Part shown: positions 54,278 through 61,649 of the stretch, piece by piece
Layout: each line of letters starts with the position of its first letter
How positions within the stretch are numbered: the stretch's first letter is position 1
Assembly: GCF_902168175.1 (NCBI RefSeq)
Contig: NZ_CABHOU010000076.1
Location: forward strand, 186,001-250,000
Direction: 5' to 3'
Source of the DNA: an uncultured Chitinophaga sp.
Lineage (GTDB): Bacteria > Bacteroidota > Bacteroidia > Chitinophagales > Chitinophagaceae
Length of the DNA: 64,000 nt
Notes under the pieces: model-generated
What the model was told of the DNA's origin: nothing
Seen by the model: only the letters and a program-made list of their open reading frames with translations
Databases searched by the model: none
Program-made: the position numbers and the translations under genes

Positions 54278-54285
54278 CAAAAGTA
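54278..54285 (-). promoter_or_regulatory. -7 box of katG
   Basis: TACTTTTG on the minus strand, a match to TAnnTTTG, 62 bases upstream of the katG start. No TTG is found at the -33 distance. Confidence 0.45.
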
Positions 54286-54541
54286 TGATAATGGGAATAT
54301 AAGTTAAATCGATTAATCCTATAACAAAATAGATGGAAACTATGAGCAGGCATTATGTTATAGATGGAGAAGCTTTACTTATGTAAGGAGTAAGCTGCCA
54401 TGGACTTTTAATTTACCTTCACGGGCGCTTAATGATGGAAGGAACGCTAAAATAGTGGCCAGCCGCACTGCCATTACCCTGAAAGCCGTATAACCGCTGG
54501 GGAAAGTCGTACCTTTTGCCCCGCAAACAAGCCGAGTGACG

Positions 54542-55675
54542 ATGAAAAGATTTAAAAGGTTATTGAAATGGACAGCGATTATCACCCTTTGCCTGCTGGT
54601 ATCAGGTGCCCTGGTGATATCGGGTTACATGCAACAGGCTAAGTTCGGTGCTGCTCCGTCCGGTAAGCGACTCACGCAGATCGCTACGTCCCCTGAATAT
54701 AGGTCCGGTAAATTTCACAATACGGTCGAACGGCCCTCTTTAGCGGAGGGTCACACTTTTTGGGGTGAATTAAACGATTACTTCTTCGGCAAACATCCGC
54801 GACGCAGCCCCAGGGCACAGGTCCCGTCCATTAAAACAGACCTGAGCTCGATACCCCGCGATTCGAACGTTGTTATATGGCTGGGGCATTCCACTTGTTT
54901 TATCCAGGCCGATGGGATACGTTTTTTAACTGATCCCTCCCTTAGTGGCAATGCTTCTCCCATACCCGGTACAGTACCCGCTTTCAGGGGTGCGAACATT
55001 TACTCGCCCGACGATATCCCTGATATCGATTACGTACTCGTATCACACGATCACTATGATCATTTCGATTATGAAACCATGCGTAACCTGAGAGGCCGGG
55101 TAAAACATGTAGTCTGCGGCCTCGGTATCGGCGCTCACCTCGAACGCTGGCACTACAGCCCCGAACAGATTATTGAACGTGACTGGCATCAGCAGGCGGT
55201 ATCCGGCAACGGAGTACTTATCTACACGGAAGAAGCCGCGCACTTTTCAGGCCGTACGTTTATACAAGACCGCGCTCTTTGGGTATCTTTCGTCATCCAA
55301 ACGCCCTCCACCCGTATTTTTTATAGCGGTGATGGTGGTTACGGTAAGCATTTCGCCACCATCGGGGCTAAATACGGCCCTTTTGATCTTGCACTGATGG
55401 AATGCGGGCAATACGATAAAGCCTGGCATTACGTACACCTGTTGCCCGAAGAAGTGGTGAAGGCATCGGTAGACGTAAAGGCAAAGCAGGTATTGCCGGT
55501 ACATAACTCCAAGTTCCAGTTAGCCAAACATCCCTGGGATGAACCACTGGAGAAGATGTTGGCGCTTTCTGCGGGTAAGCCTTACCGCCTCGCTACGCCT
55601 ATGATCGGCGAACCCTTTAAAATAGGGGATACCACCCACCGGTTTACACAATGGTGGAAGTACGAGGTGTATTAG
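54542..55675 (+). CDS. MBL-fold metal-dependent hydrolase (UlaG/NAPE-PLD-like)
   Basis: About 377 residues from ATG at 54542 (MKRFKRLLKWTAIITLCLLV), an N-terminal membrane anchor or signal. The metallo-beta-lactamase fold is of the UlaG type: VVIWLGHSTCFIQADGIRFL, then TDPSLSGNASPIPG, VSHDHYDHFDYETM (HxHxDH metal motif) and a late His in LPVHNSKFQLAKHPWDEP. This subgroup includes NAPE-hydrolysing phospholipase D and lactonases, so a phosphodiester or lipid substrate in the envelope is possible. The start GTG at 54536 is two codons earlier. Confidence 0.9.
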   Translation: MKRFKRLLKWTAIITLCLLVSGALVISGYMQQAKFGAAPSGKRLTQIATSPEYRSGKFHNTVERPSLAEGHTFWGELNDYFFGKHPRRSPRAQVPSIKTDLSSIPRDSNVVIWLGHSTCFIQADGIRFLTDPSLSGNASPIPGTVPAFRGANIYSPDDIPDIDYVLVSHDHYDHFDYETMRNLRGRVKHVVCGLGIGAHLERWHYSPEQIIERDWHQQAVSGNGVLIYTEEAAHFSGRTFIQDRALWVSFVIQTPSTRIFYSGDGGYGKHFATIGAKYGPFDLALMECGQYDKAWHYVHLLPEEVVKASVDVKAKQVLPVHNSKFQLAKHPWDEPLEKMLALSAGKPYRLATPMIGEPFKIGDTTHRFTQWWKYEVY

Positions 55676-55677
55676 TT

Positions 55678-55887
55678 TTATACGGGTATCTGTTCCACCA
55701 GCATTTCGTGCCCTGCTTTATCGCAGCATGCCTGGCCGGGGCAGTAGCGTTGTAATCATTTGCACCGTAATAGCCGGTATGGCCATCCGTTACAAAGGTT
55801 TCATAATAAGTGCCCCCTAAGTGCTTAATCTACCTGGTATAGGCAGGGAGATCGGCGCCTGATTTAACTTTGCTCTATTGTAAACAT
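55678..55887 (-). pseudogene. Decayed DUF1398-family gene
   Basis: On the minus strand the intergenic region spells parts of a DUF1398 protein. ATG at 55887 gives MFTIEQ; a shifted frame gives SKVKSGADLPAYTR, then an in-frame TAG, then IKHLGGTYYETFVTDGHTGY and YGANDYNATAPARHAAI. A second shift gives KAGHEMLVEQIPV and the natural TAA at 55680-55678. DUF1398 proteins are about 130 residues and their start, middle and end match these pieces in order, as I remember the family. Only 210 of about 390 bases remain, so there are two deletions plus a nonsense change. No product is expected. Confidence 0.8.
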
Positions 55888-56012
55888 AGTTGTGTTTTTT
55901 GGGAAGATGCAGGACATGCCTTGGCATTTCTTAATAGCTGTAGGGTAACAAAGTTGTTCTGCCGTTGATATACCTGTGAGCGATCGATATTCCGAACCTT
56001 AAACATCACATT

Positions 56013-56297
56013 ATGAAAGCTTTTGCTATCGTTTTTACATTATCCCTTTTTAGTGCTACCGCCTTTTCACAGGTAAAAACATCCGTATCGGTGGTGACCA
56101 AAGGTGGCGGGGGAGCAGCGGCCGCATCTTACGCAGCAACCGGCAGGGCTATCGCACCATCCGATACCACTAAAACTCGTCCGAGGCAAACCCCCAATAC
56201 ATCTTTCGGGCAGCGTGCTTACATGGCTAAAGACGGCAACCCGCTTTACCAGGGTGGTGGATTGGCGGGGGATAATCCGTTGTATAAAAGAGATTAA
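56013..56297 (+). CDS. Small secreted hypothetical protein
   Basis: A 94-residue ORF with a good signal peptide (MKAFAIVFTLSLFSATAFSQ). The mature 74 residues are Gly/Ala-, Thr- and Pro-rich (KGGGGAAAASYAATGRAIAP, KTRPRQTPNTSFGQRAY) and end GNPLYQGGGLAGDNPLYKRD with NPLY repeated twice. Low complexity and no Cys suggest a flexible surface or periplasmic protein. No family recognised. A weak hairpin terminator follows. Confidence 0.65.
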   Translation: MKAFAIVFTLSLFSATAFSQVKTSVSVVTKGGGGAAAASYAATGRAIAPSDTTKTRPRQTPNTSFGQRAYMAKDGNPLYQGGGLAGDNPLYKRD

Positions 56298-56320
56298 ATA
56301 AGTAGTGATTTTTAGTTAGG

Positions 56321-56346
56321 GGCACTGACAATATTTTGTCGGTGCC
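56321..56346 (+). terminator. Possible terminator hairpin
   Basis: 10-bp arms GGCACTGACA (56321-56330) and TGTCGGTGCC (56337-56346) with one wobble, followed by TTGTTG. 24 bases after the 56013 gene. Confidence 0.55.
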
Positions 56347-56424
56347 TTGTTGTCGGTGTTGCCGTAAAATATTTTTGTGGTATCAGATATTTCGTAAATT
56401 AGTGCTGTAAAAAATGGTGTAATA

Positions 56425-56715
56425 ATGATCGCAACTATCACACAAACCGAATTGATGGCCGATGAGAAAAATATCATCATAAAGGCCTTTGATGATGCTA
56501 CCGATAACTATTGGAAAACAATCACCGAAATTGCTGAAGAAACATCCATTTCATTGGAGCATGTGTTTAAAATAATCTATTCTTCCGATGAGTTTATAGA
56601 ATCCTCCTATTGCGCTCCGGATGGTCAGCATCGTTTCTCTACCTTAACAGCATTCAGGAAAAAAGCATCTTTTTTTGAGAAGCTGAGGGGTGCCATTAAT
56701 AATAGGATCGATTAG
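56425..56715 (+). CDS. Small hypothetical protein, possibly winged-helix
   Basis: A 96-residue cytoplasmic ORF. Residues 22-65 (DDATDNYWKTITEIAEETSI then SLEHVFKIIYSSDEFIESSY) resemble a winged-helix turn in which ITEIAEETSISLEHVFKII would be the HTH; RHRFSTLTAF-like sequence (QHRFSTLTAFRKKASFFEKL) follows. No named family recognised. Spaced from its neighbours by 127 and 50 bases. Confidence 0.6.
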   Translation: MIATITQTELMADEKNIIIKAFDDATDNYWKTITEIAEETSISLEHVFKIIYSSDEFIESSYCAPDGQHRFSTLTAFRKKASFFEKLRGAINNRID

Positions 56716-56765
56716 CGCCAGGCGTTAGATTATCATCGTTTCCCGATATCTTTTTTGTCCATTTT

Positions 56766-57062
56766 ATGTTAATATTCCAACCACCCATTATTTGCTGCAT
56801 TTTAGGTGCAGTAGCTGTTCAGCTCCTCCAGGTTATTGAAACGTCTAAATTACCCAGGAAAAAAAGGCAGGATTATACGTCGCTACAGTTTTACTTCAAC
56901 CTGTTGTGTTCTATTGGTATTGCCGGCATTATAGGATACATCTACTTCGATGGAGATCATTCATATGGTAAGATCGTCTATTTCCACACCGGGGTGTCAT
57001 CTCCGGTCCTGGTAAAGAAATTGTATGCCCGTATGCCGGCAGTTGTCAGGGCGAAGAGTTAG
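56766..57062 (+). CDS. Small membrane-associated hypothetical protein
   Basis: A 98-residue ORF with two hydrophobic segments, FQPPIICCILGAVAVQLLQV (4-23) and FYFNLLCSIGIAGIIGYIYF (42-61), separated by a basic loop (ETSKLPRKKRQDYTS). The C-terminus is soluble (GKIVYFHTGVSSPVLVKKLY). A small inner-membrane protein is likely. No family recognised; could be coupled with the 56425 gene, 50 bases upstream. Confidence 0.55.
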   Translation: MLIFQPPIICCILGAVAVQLLQVIETSKLPRKKRQDYTSLQFYFNLLCSIGIAGIIGYIYFDGDHSYGKIVYFHTGVSSPVLVKKLYARMPAVVRAKS

Positions 57063-57366
57063 GGATGGCTTCTGGCAATTTGCGGCCGTAAGAGCGGGCC
57101 GGGTTGTGGTGAATAGTAATATTATGTGTGCCGGGTATCCTGGTGCGCCCATGCCCTTATGGCCTCAAAATTTGATCTGCATTATTTGAGGAAGGGGAAG
57201 GCCTGATCCGGGGGCGGGTCAATCAATATTAGTTCCTCAGTACGCGACCGTTACCCAACCGTCACGGAACCGTCGATTCTCCAATTTGTCGTAAATCACG
57301 CATATAAAAACACACATCATGCACATTCAAACGGCAAAATACAGCCGATCTTTGTAGAAAAACAAC
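57063..57366. other. Intergenic region upstream of the 57367 gene
   Basis: No gene seen. It contains three CCGT-bearing units with 11-bp spacing (CCGT at 57248, 57259 and 57270) and one copy of the 22-bp repeat at 57284-57305. A GATCTTTG box at 57348-57355, 12 bases before the start codon, partly fits the -7 consensus. Confidence 0.45.
57284..57305 (+). repeat. 22-bp repeat, copy 1
   Basis: Perfect match to 59076-59097; core TTGTCGTAAATCACGCAT. It ends 61 bases upstream of the 57367 start. Contains ATTT-GTCGT-AAAT. Likely regulator site rather than chance. Confidence 0.7.
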
Positions 57367-57999
57367 ATGATACAAACGTCATTCAATGCAATATCTACAG
57401 GGGCTACCGGCATGTTCGGGAAGCAGGTGGTGATGTACGTGCGGAACGGCCGTCAAATCATTGCCAAAGCGCCCCGTAAGCGCCCGGGAAAAGGTACAGC
57501 GGGGCAGGAGCGTACCAAGGCCGACTTCAGGCTGGCTACGGGCTGGTCGGCCCGGGTACGTGCTAACAATGAGCTGCGTAGCTGGTACCTGCCCGGAGTA
57601 GCGGGTGGTAAAAACGTACATAACCTTTCTATTGCCGATTACCTGGTAGCGCCGGTAATACACGATGTGCAGATAACCGGCGGCCGCATCGCCATCAGCG
57701 CTTCTGATAACTTCCGTGTACATACCGTTACTGTTGCTATATCCGATGCTGCGGGTACAGTCCTTGAAACTGGCCTTGCAGTCAATATCGGAGATGATAA
57801 CTGGGAATACCTGCCTGCGACCCGCGGGTTACAGGGCTGTACATTGCTGGTGACAGCCCGTGATTTACCAGGCAATGAAACGCAGTTCGAAAAGGAGTTG
57901 TTAGCGGGGGCGCCATCGCCGCGTATCACCGTTTGCAGGGTAGCGCGTACATGCCGGCAGCCTGTGTTAATGAACGATTCGCTTGCCAATACTGGTTAG
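57367..57999 (+). CDS. Hypothetical protein, DUF6266-like
   Basis: A 210-residue ORF without signal peptide. The first 70 residues (STGATGMFGKQVVMYVRNGR, QIIAKAPRKRPGKGTAGQER, FRLATGWSARVRA) follow the pattern of Bacteroidota DUF6266-like proteins, where a short 'GKLGxxVxYxRxGxQxxR' start precedes a PT-basic segment. The middle is beta-rich (HDVQITGGRIAISASDNFRV, VHTVTVAISDAAGTVLETGL) like an Ig- or fibronectin-type fold. Function unknown; some relatives are near phage-like or secretion genes. The stop overlaps the convergent AraC stop (57996-57999), and both genes carry the same 22-bp repeat upstream. Confidence 0.65.
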   Translation: MIQTSFNAISTGATGMFGKQVVMYVRNGRQIIAKAPRKRPGKGTAGQERTKADFRLATGWSARVRANNELRSWYLPGVAGGKNVHNLSIADYLVAPVIHDVQITGGRIAISASDNFRVHTVTVAISDAAGTVLETGLAVNIGDDNWEYLPATRGLQGCTLLVTARDLPGNETQFEKELLAGAPSPRITVCRVARTCRQPVLMNDSLANTG

Positions 58000-58988
58000 T
58001 ATTCACTTTTAGCCCGCCTGTATTCCTCCGGGGGGCAGCCTATTTCCTCCCTGAAGCTTCTGCCAAAAGCGGCGGCGTTTTTGTACCCTAGTTTATAGCT
58101 TATTTGCTGAACGGTATAGTCTGTAGTAAGCAACAGCACACAAGCTTCCCGCGCCTTCAATTTCTTTTGCAGGCTGGGCCATCCGCAGCTATACACTATT
58201 TTGACGCCTTCGGCAAAGTGCCGAACGGGTATGTCCAGTATTTTTGCCGCCAGCTTAATGTCGTGGTACAGCATGCCTTCTTTTCCCAATTTAACTTCTG
58301 CATGCTTTAATTTTTCGAGTTGTACGTCCGTTAACCGGTAAGGCCTGTGCTTCAGCACCTTTTTACTTTTAGACTGCTTCACGTATATGAGCAGCAGGTC
58401 CTGGATAGTCCAATCCATCAACAGTTTCCGATGCCCGTCCTTTTCAATGCAATGGGTAATCCGGTTAAGTAACATGCTGGTGTTTAACCACGTTTTTACC
58501 AATGGCATTACCCATCCTTCCTCTTGTCGCTGCTGCACCCGCCGCAATAGTTCTTCCATATCCTGCCGCCCATGACATGCCAGTACCAGCAGCTCTTCTG
58601 TAATATGCAGTTTTAGTGTAGTGCAGTTGCCTTCCGGTACAGTTATTTCGTGTTTTCCCGGCGACAGGTAATAGATATAGGCCGTTTTAGCAAAATGCTC
58701 AAGCTTTCCTAATTGACTATGCTGCATCACCATATTGCCTTCCAGCGTATAAGAGAGTACGATCACTGGTCCATCGTTTTCGATCACAAGGGTAGTGCTG
58801 CTAACCATCTGGAAGCAATGTTTCGTCAGCAGGTACTGCCTGCCTTTTTCCACCTGTTGTAATATGCTTCCAAAAGGCCCTGTCATCGCTTCTACATCAG
58901 CCATTGTAATAAGCCGGTGGTACGGATGCGGATATGGTATATGTTCAATACTGACTCCCTCAAGGTCCTTGGTCGGCCTGAATTTCAT
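57996..58988 (-). CDS. AraC-family transcriptional regulator
   Basis: A 330-residue regulator. The N-terminal 190 residues are beta-rich sensing domain (IVLSYTLEGNMVMQHSQLGK, YYLSPGKHEITVPEGN), and the C-terminal HTH pair is YHDIKLAAKILDIPVRHFAE, then CVLLLTTDYTVQQISYKLGY and KNAAAFGRSFREEIGCPPEE. Its stop overlaps that of the convergent 57367 gene, and a 22-bp repeat identical to one upstream of that gene lies 88-109 bases upstream of its own start. Regulation of itself and its neighbour is a good hypothesis. Confidence 0.88.
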   Translation of the reverse strand: MKFRPTKDLEGVSIEHIPYPHPYHRLITMADVEAMTGPFGSILQQVEKGRQYLLTKHCFQMVSSTTLVIENDGPVIVLSYTLEGNMVMQHSQLGKLEHFAKTAYIYYLSPGKHEITVPEGNCTTLKLHITEELLVLACHGRQDMEELLRRVQQRQEEGWVMPLVKTWLNTSMLLNRITHCIEKDGHRKLLMDWTIQDLLLIYVKQSKSKKVLKHRPYRLTDVQLEKLKHAEVKLGKEGMLYHDIKLAAKILDIPVRHFAEGVKIVYSCGWPSLQKKLKAREACVLLLTTDYTVQQISYKLGYKNAAAFGRSFREEIGCPPEEYRRAKSEY

Positions 58989-59075
58989 GGAAATGGTTTT
59001 GGGTGACGAATATGCTGAGAATGGTTAAGATGGAGTACATCGAATTTATGGAATAGGAGTGGTTTGGCAAAAAAG

Positions 59076-59097
59076 ATTTGTCGTAAATCACGCATAT
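59076..59097 (+). repeat. 22-bp repeat, copy 2
   Basis: Identical to 57284-57305 and in the same strand orientation, so it is reversed with respect to the downstream AraC gene. It lies 88 bases upstream of that start. Confidence 0.7.
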
Positions 59098-59334
59098 CAT
59101 TTCACACTTGATGCTAATTGGAATAGTGGGGAAAGGCGGAAATTTGCAGAGTTGATGGGGACGAGGCAATAGCAGGAGTACGCGTCAACAATAATAGAAA
59201 TAAAGACCTGCCGCAAGGTAGTTCTCACACCCGGGGAAATAGTTCCCGGTAGTTCTTTGACATATTGGTAATACGCATGCGGGAGGCTGCTGCATGCGTA
59301 AGAAAAGGTAACACGGCGTATTGTCTATATATAC

Positions 59335-59362
59335 AAAGAGCCGGGTTAATGCCCGGCTCTTT
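59335..59362 (-). terminator. Rho-independent terminator after the dihaem cytochrome
   Basis: Perfect 11-bp stem AAAGAGCCGGG (59335-59345) with CCCGGCTCTTT (59352-59362), TTAATG loop. The T3 end and following GTATATAT on the minus strand fit termination 18 bases past the cytochrome stop. Confidence 0.85.
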
Positions 59363-59379
59363 CTTATCACGATCGTTGT

Positions 59380-60360
59380 TTACTTCTTGTCGTACTTATA
59401 ACGCTCTACCTGGTGTTTAATCGGTGTTACGCTTTTCAGATAAGCGTAAATCGCTTCCAGATCGGTGGTGGTCATACCTGCGTACATGCTCCAGGGCATT
59501 GGGCTGTTAAGCTCGCCCGGGTTGAGTTTGCGTGGAATAAAACCACTGTCGGTGTAGGTTTTGAACTTTTGGACAAATACTTCTTTCGTCCAGTCGCCGA
59601 TACCGGTTTCTTTGTCGAAAGTGATATTGGGCGAGGTTACTGCGCCGCCTGGCTGGCGGAATTCCATGCCGCCGCCTAATTCGGTGCCGGCAATTACAGC
59701 GCCTTTATCGGTTTTACTGTGACAGTCGATACAGCCGGTAGCGTTTATCATGTACTTGCCGTAGGCTACCTGGTCGGCAGGATCGGGCCTTTTAGACAGT
59801 TCTGCTTTGGCAGGCATAGTGTTGATCAGGAAGTTAACCGGGAAATCGGCTACCGATGCGGGAATATCTTTGGCGATAGGGGCCAGGCTGCGGATGTATG
59901 CGATGATGGCGTAGATGTCTTCTTCGTCCATACGACCAAAGCGGTGGTAACCCATGATCGGGAATAAGGCTTTGCCGTCTTTATTTACGCCCGTGGTTAC
60001 AGCGCGGAATATCTCCCCGTCTGTCCAGCTACCAAGTTTATAGGGGGTGATGTTAGGGGCATAGAAGGTGCCCGGGAATCCCATGTCCTTGTTGAAAGGT
60101 TCGCCGCCACCACCGAGGTTGTCGGCAGTCATTGGGCCACCGAATTTAGACCAGTCGCGGGAACTGTGGCAATCCATACATACGGCCACATGGTGGGCCA
60201 GGTAACGGCCACGTTCTACCCGTTCGGGTGTACGGTCGATTTTAATAGTGGGCGCTTCGCCAACATTCGGCAGGGCTGTTTTAACATAAGTGCCTGTGGC
60301 AGCAATTCCAATAATAATAACGAGTAAAATGATCCCAATGACCTTTAACGCTTTTTTCAT
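59380..60360 (-). CDS. Dihaem c-type cytochrome
   Basis: About 326 residues from ATG at 60360 (MKKALKVIGIILLVIIIGIA), chosen because it starts the membrane anchor; the open frame goes up to 60561 without signal features. Two haem motifs, CMDCH (near residue 61) and CIDCH (near residue 209), each followed by a cytochrome c core (APNITPYKLGSWTDGEIFRA, SPNITFDKETGIGDWTKEVF), and Met ligands in FPIMGYHRF and SPMPWSMYAGM. The family is the gluconate-dehydrogenase/alcohol-dehydrogenase cytochrome subunit type. No dehydrogenase partner is adjacent. The protein is anchored in the membrane, facing the periplasm. Confidence 0.92.
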   Translation of the reverse strand: MKKALKVIGIILLVIIIGIAATGTYVKTALPNVGEAPTIKIDRTPERVERGRYLAHHVAVCMDCHSSRDWSKFGGPMTADNLGGGGEPFNKDMGFPGTFYAPNITPYKLGSWTDGEIFRAVTTGVNKDGKALFPIMGYHRFGRMDEEDIYAIIAYIRSLAPIAKDIPASVADFPVNFLINTMPAKAELSKRPDPADQVAYGKYMINATGCIDCHSKTDKGAVIAGTELGGGMEFRQPGGAVTSPNITFDKETGIGDWTKEVFVQKFKTYTDSGFIPRKLNPGELNSPMPWSMYAGMTTTDLEAIYAYLKSVTPIKHQVERYKYDKK

Positions 60361-60613
60361 GATGTAGTGTAGTGAGTTGTGATTTACTAACGCGTATAAA
60401 TAGTTGATGCTCCGTAAATTTTGGTCGTCTGTGGGGAATGCACAACATATCTCATCCACCCCGGGAGGGGAGAAGTTGGCCGGTATAGGGCCTGCTAAAA
60501 CACTAAATTCCTTAAACAGATGTAGCCTTATGGCTATTCTCGAACCGTAATGATAATACAAAGTTAGAAGAAGATCTATAGTTTGTATTGAATAAAAGCG
60601 CCATTTTTTTTAA

Positions 60614-60631
60614 ATACGTATTTATACGTAT
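60614..60631. promoter_or_regulatory. ATACGTA dyad between the divergent genes
   Basis: ATACGTA-TTTA-TACGTAT, 7-bp arms, each arm itself containing TACGTA. It lies 46 bases before the MerR promoter. Possible regulator site. Confidence 0.4.
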
Positions 60632-60676
60632 AGGCGTGCTTACCCTGATTTTCTTTTAAAAAAGTGAAATTAGCCC

Positions 60677-60709
60677 TTGACTCTAACCTTACGTCATACC
60701 CTATATTTG
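60677..60709 (+). promoter_or_regulatory. MerR-type promoter with a long spacer
   Basis: TTG at 60677-60679 and TATATTTG at 60702-60709 with 22 bases between, longer than the normal 19-21. TGAC (60678-60681) and GTCA (60693-60696) make a dyad inside the spacer. Read as sigma70 elements (TTGACT, TATATT) the spacer is 19, also the MerR-type over-length. Confidence 0.6.
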
Positions 60710-60736
60710 CTGTTGTTAAAGGTATAAATCCAAACG

Positions 60737-61504
60737 ATGGACAACTATTCTGTAAAAAAGCTGGCCAAGCTGGCGGGTGTAAGCGTGCGCACCTTACACC
60801 TGTACGATAAAATGGGCTTACTTAAACCTTCCGTCCGCACCGAGGCCAGGTACAGACTGTATGGTGAAAAGGAACTGCTCCGTTTACAGCAAATCCTTTT
60901 TTACAGGGAACTCGATTTTCCGCTCAAAGACATCTGTACGGTCCTCGACGATCCTGCATTTGATATCGTGCAGGCGTTGGAGGGGCATAAGACCGCTTTG
61001 GCGGCAAAAAAGGAGCGTATCAACACATTGATTGGCACCATTGACAAAACATTGGTAACACTTAAAAACAATGCTATGTTACAGGTAGAAGATTTATACG
61101 AAGGCATCCCGCGCGAAAAGATGGATGCCTACAGGGAAGAAGCCATGTCGAAATGGGGAAAGGACACCATCCTCGAAGTAGAAGATACGCTTCGCAGTTT
61201 CAGCAAACAGGAAATGGATTCGCTGAAGCAACAGTTGAACGATCTTACAGCACGGCTGGTCACACTCATACCAAAAGGGCCGGAACATGAAGACGTGCAG
61301 CAATGTATCGAACAACGTTACGGGATCATCCTCCGTTTAACGGGAGGGAAAATAGCACTCGGCAAACTGGAGTACTTCAGGAAACTGGGTGAATTGTATG
61401 TGGCCGATAACCGTTACACGCCCGTTAATGGCATGCCAAGTATGGAACTGGCGGTGTTTATTAAAGATGCGACGGAGTATTATGTGAAAAGAAAACAGGG
61501 ATAA
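60737..61504 (+). CDS. MerR-family regulator with TipAS domain
   Basis: A 255-residue regulator. The N-terminal MerR winged helix covers about 4-72 (YSVKKLAKLAGVSVRTLHLY, DKMGLLKPSVRTEARYRLYG), followed by a coiled-coil dimerisation helix (about 80-118) and a C-terminal TipAS ligand-binding domain (REKMDAYREEAMSKWGKDTI, IEQRYGIILRLTGGKIALGK). TipAS domains bind thiopeptide or other bulky compounds and switch the protein to an activator. The promoter in front has an over-long spacer with a dyad, so the gene probably activates itself. No obvious transporter target adjoins. Confidence 0.93.
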   Translation: MDNYSVKKLAKLAGVSVRTLHLYDKMGLLKPSVRTEARYRLYGEKELLRLQQILFYRELDFPLKDICTVLDDPAFDIVQALEGHKTALAAKKERINTLIGTIDKTLVTLKNNAMLQVEDLYEGIPREKMDAYREEAMSKWGKDTILEVEDTLRSFSKQEMDSLKQQLNDLTARLVTLIPKGPEHEDVQQCIEQRYGIILRLTGGKIALGKLEYFRKLGELYVADNRYTPVNGMPSMELAVFIKDATEYYVKRKQG

Positions 61505-61508
61505 ACGG

Positions 61509-61534
61509 GAGAGCCGGCTGCTACGCCGGCTCTC
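61509..61534 (+). terminator. Rho-independent terminator after the MerR gene
   Basis: Perfect 10-bp stem GAGAGCCGGC (61509-61518) with GCCGGCTCTC (61525-61534), 6-base loop, then TTATTACT. Only 5 bases past the stop. Confidence 0.72.
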
Positions 61535-61649
61535 TTATTACTATCGTTACTACCATTTTTCTGATGTCGCTTATACAAACTTGCGCCGCTGTGCATACAC
61601 CCGATCTCTATTTTCCCTACTTTTACCCTGGTGAATGCAAGGGTGAATA

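Larger units (their letters stand above)
58989..59379. other. Intergenic region upstream of the AraC gene
   Basis: No gene seen. It holds copy 2 of the 22-bp repeat, a 9-bp hairpin TACGCATGC/GCATGCGTA (59272-59300) and the terminator at 59335-59362. No clear TAnnTTTG box for the AraC gene. Confidence 0.4.
60361..60736. other. Divergent intergenic region between cytochrome c and MerR genes
   Basis: No gene seen. It holds a possible cytochrome -7 box TAACTTTG on the minus strand (60566-60559), a dyad TACGTATTTATACGTA (60615-60630) and the MerR promoter at 60677-60709. Confidence 0.5.
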
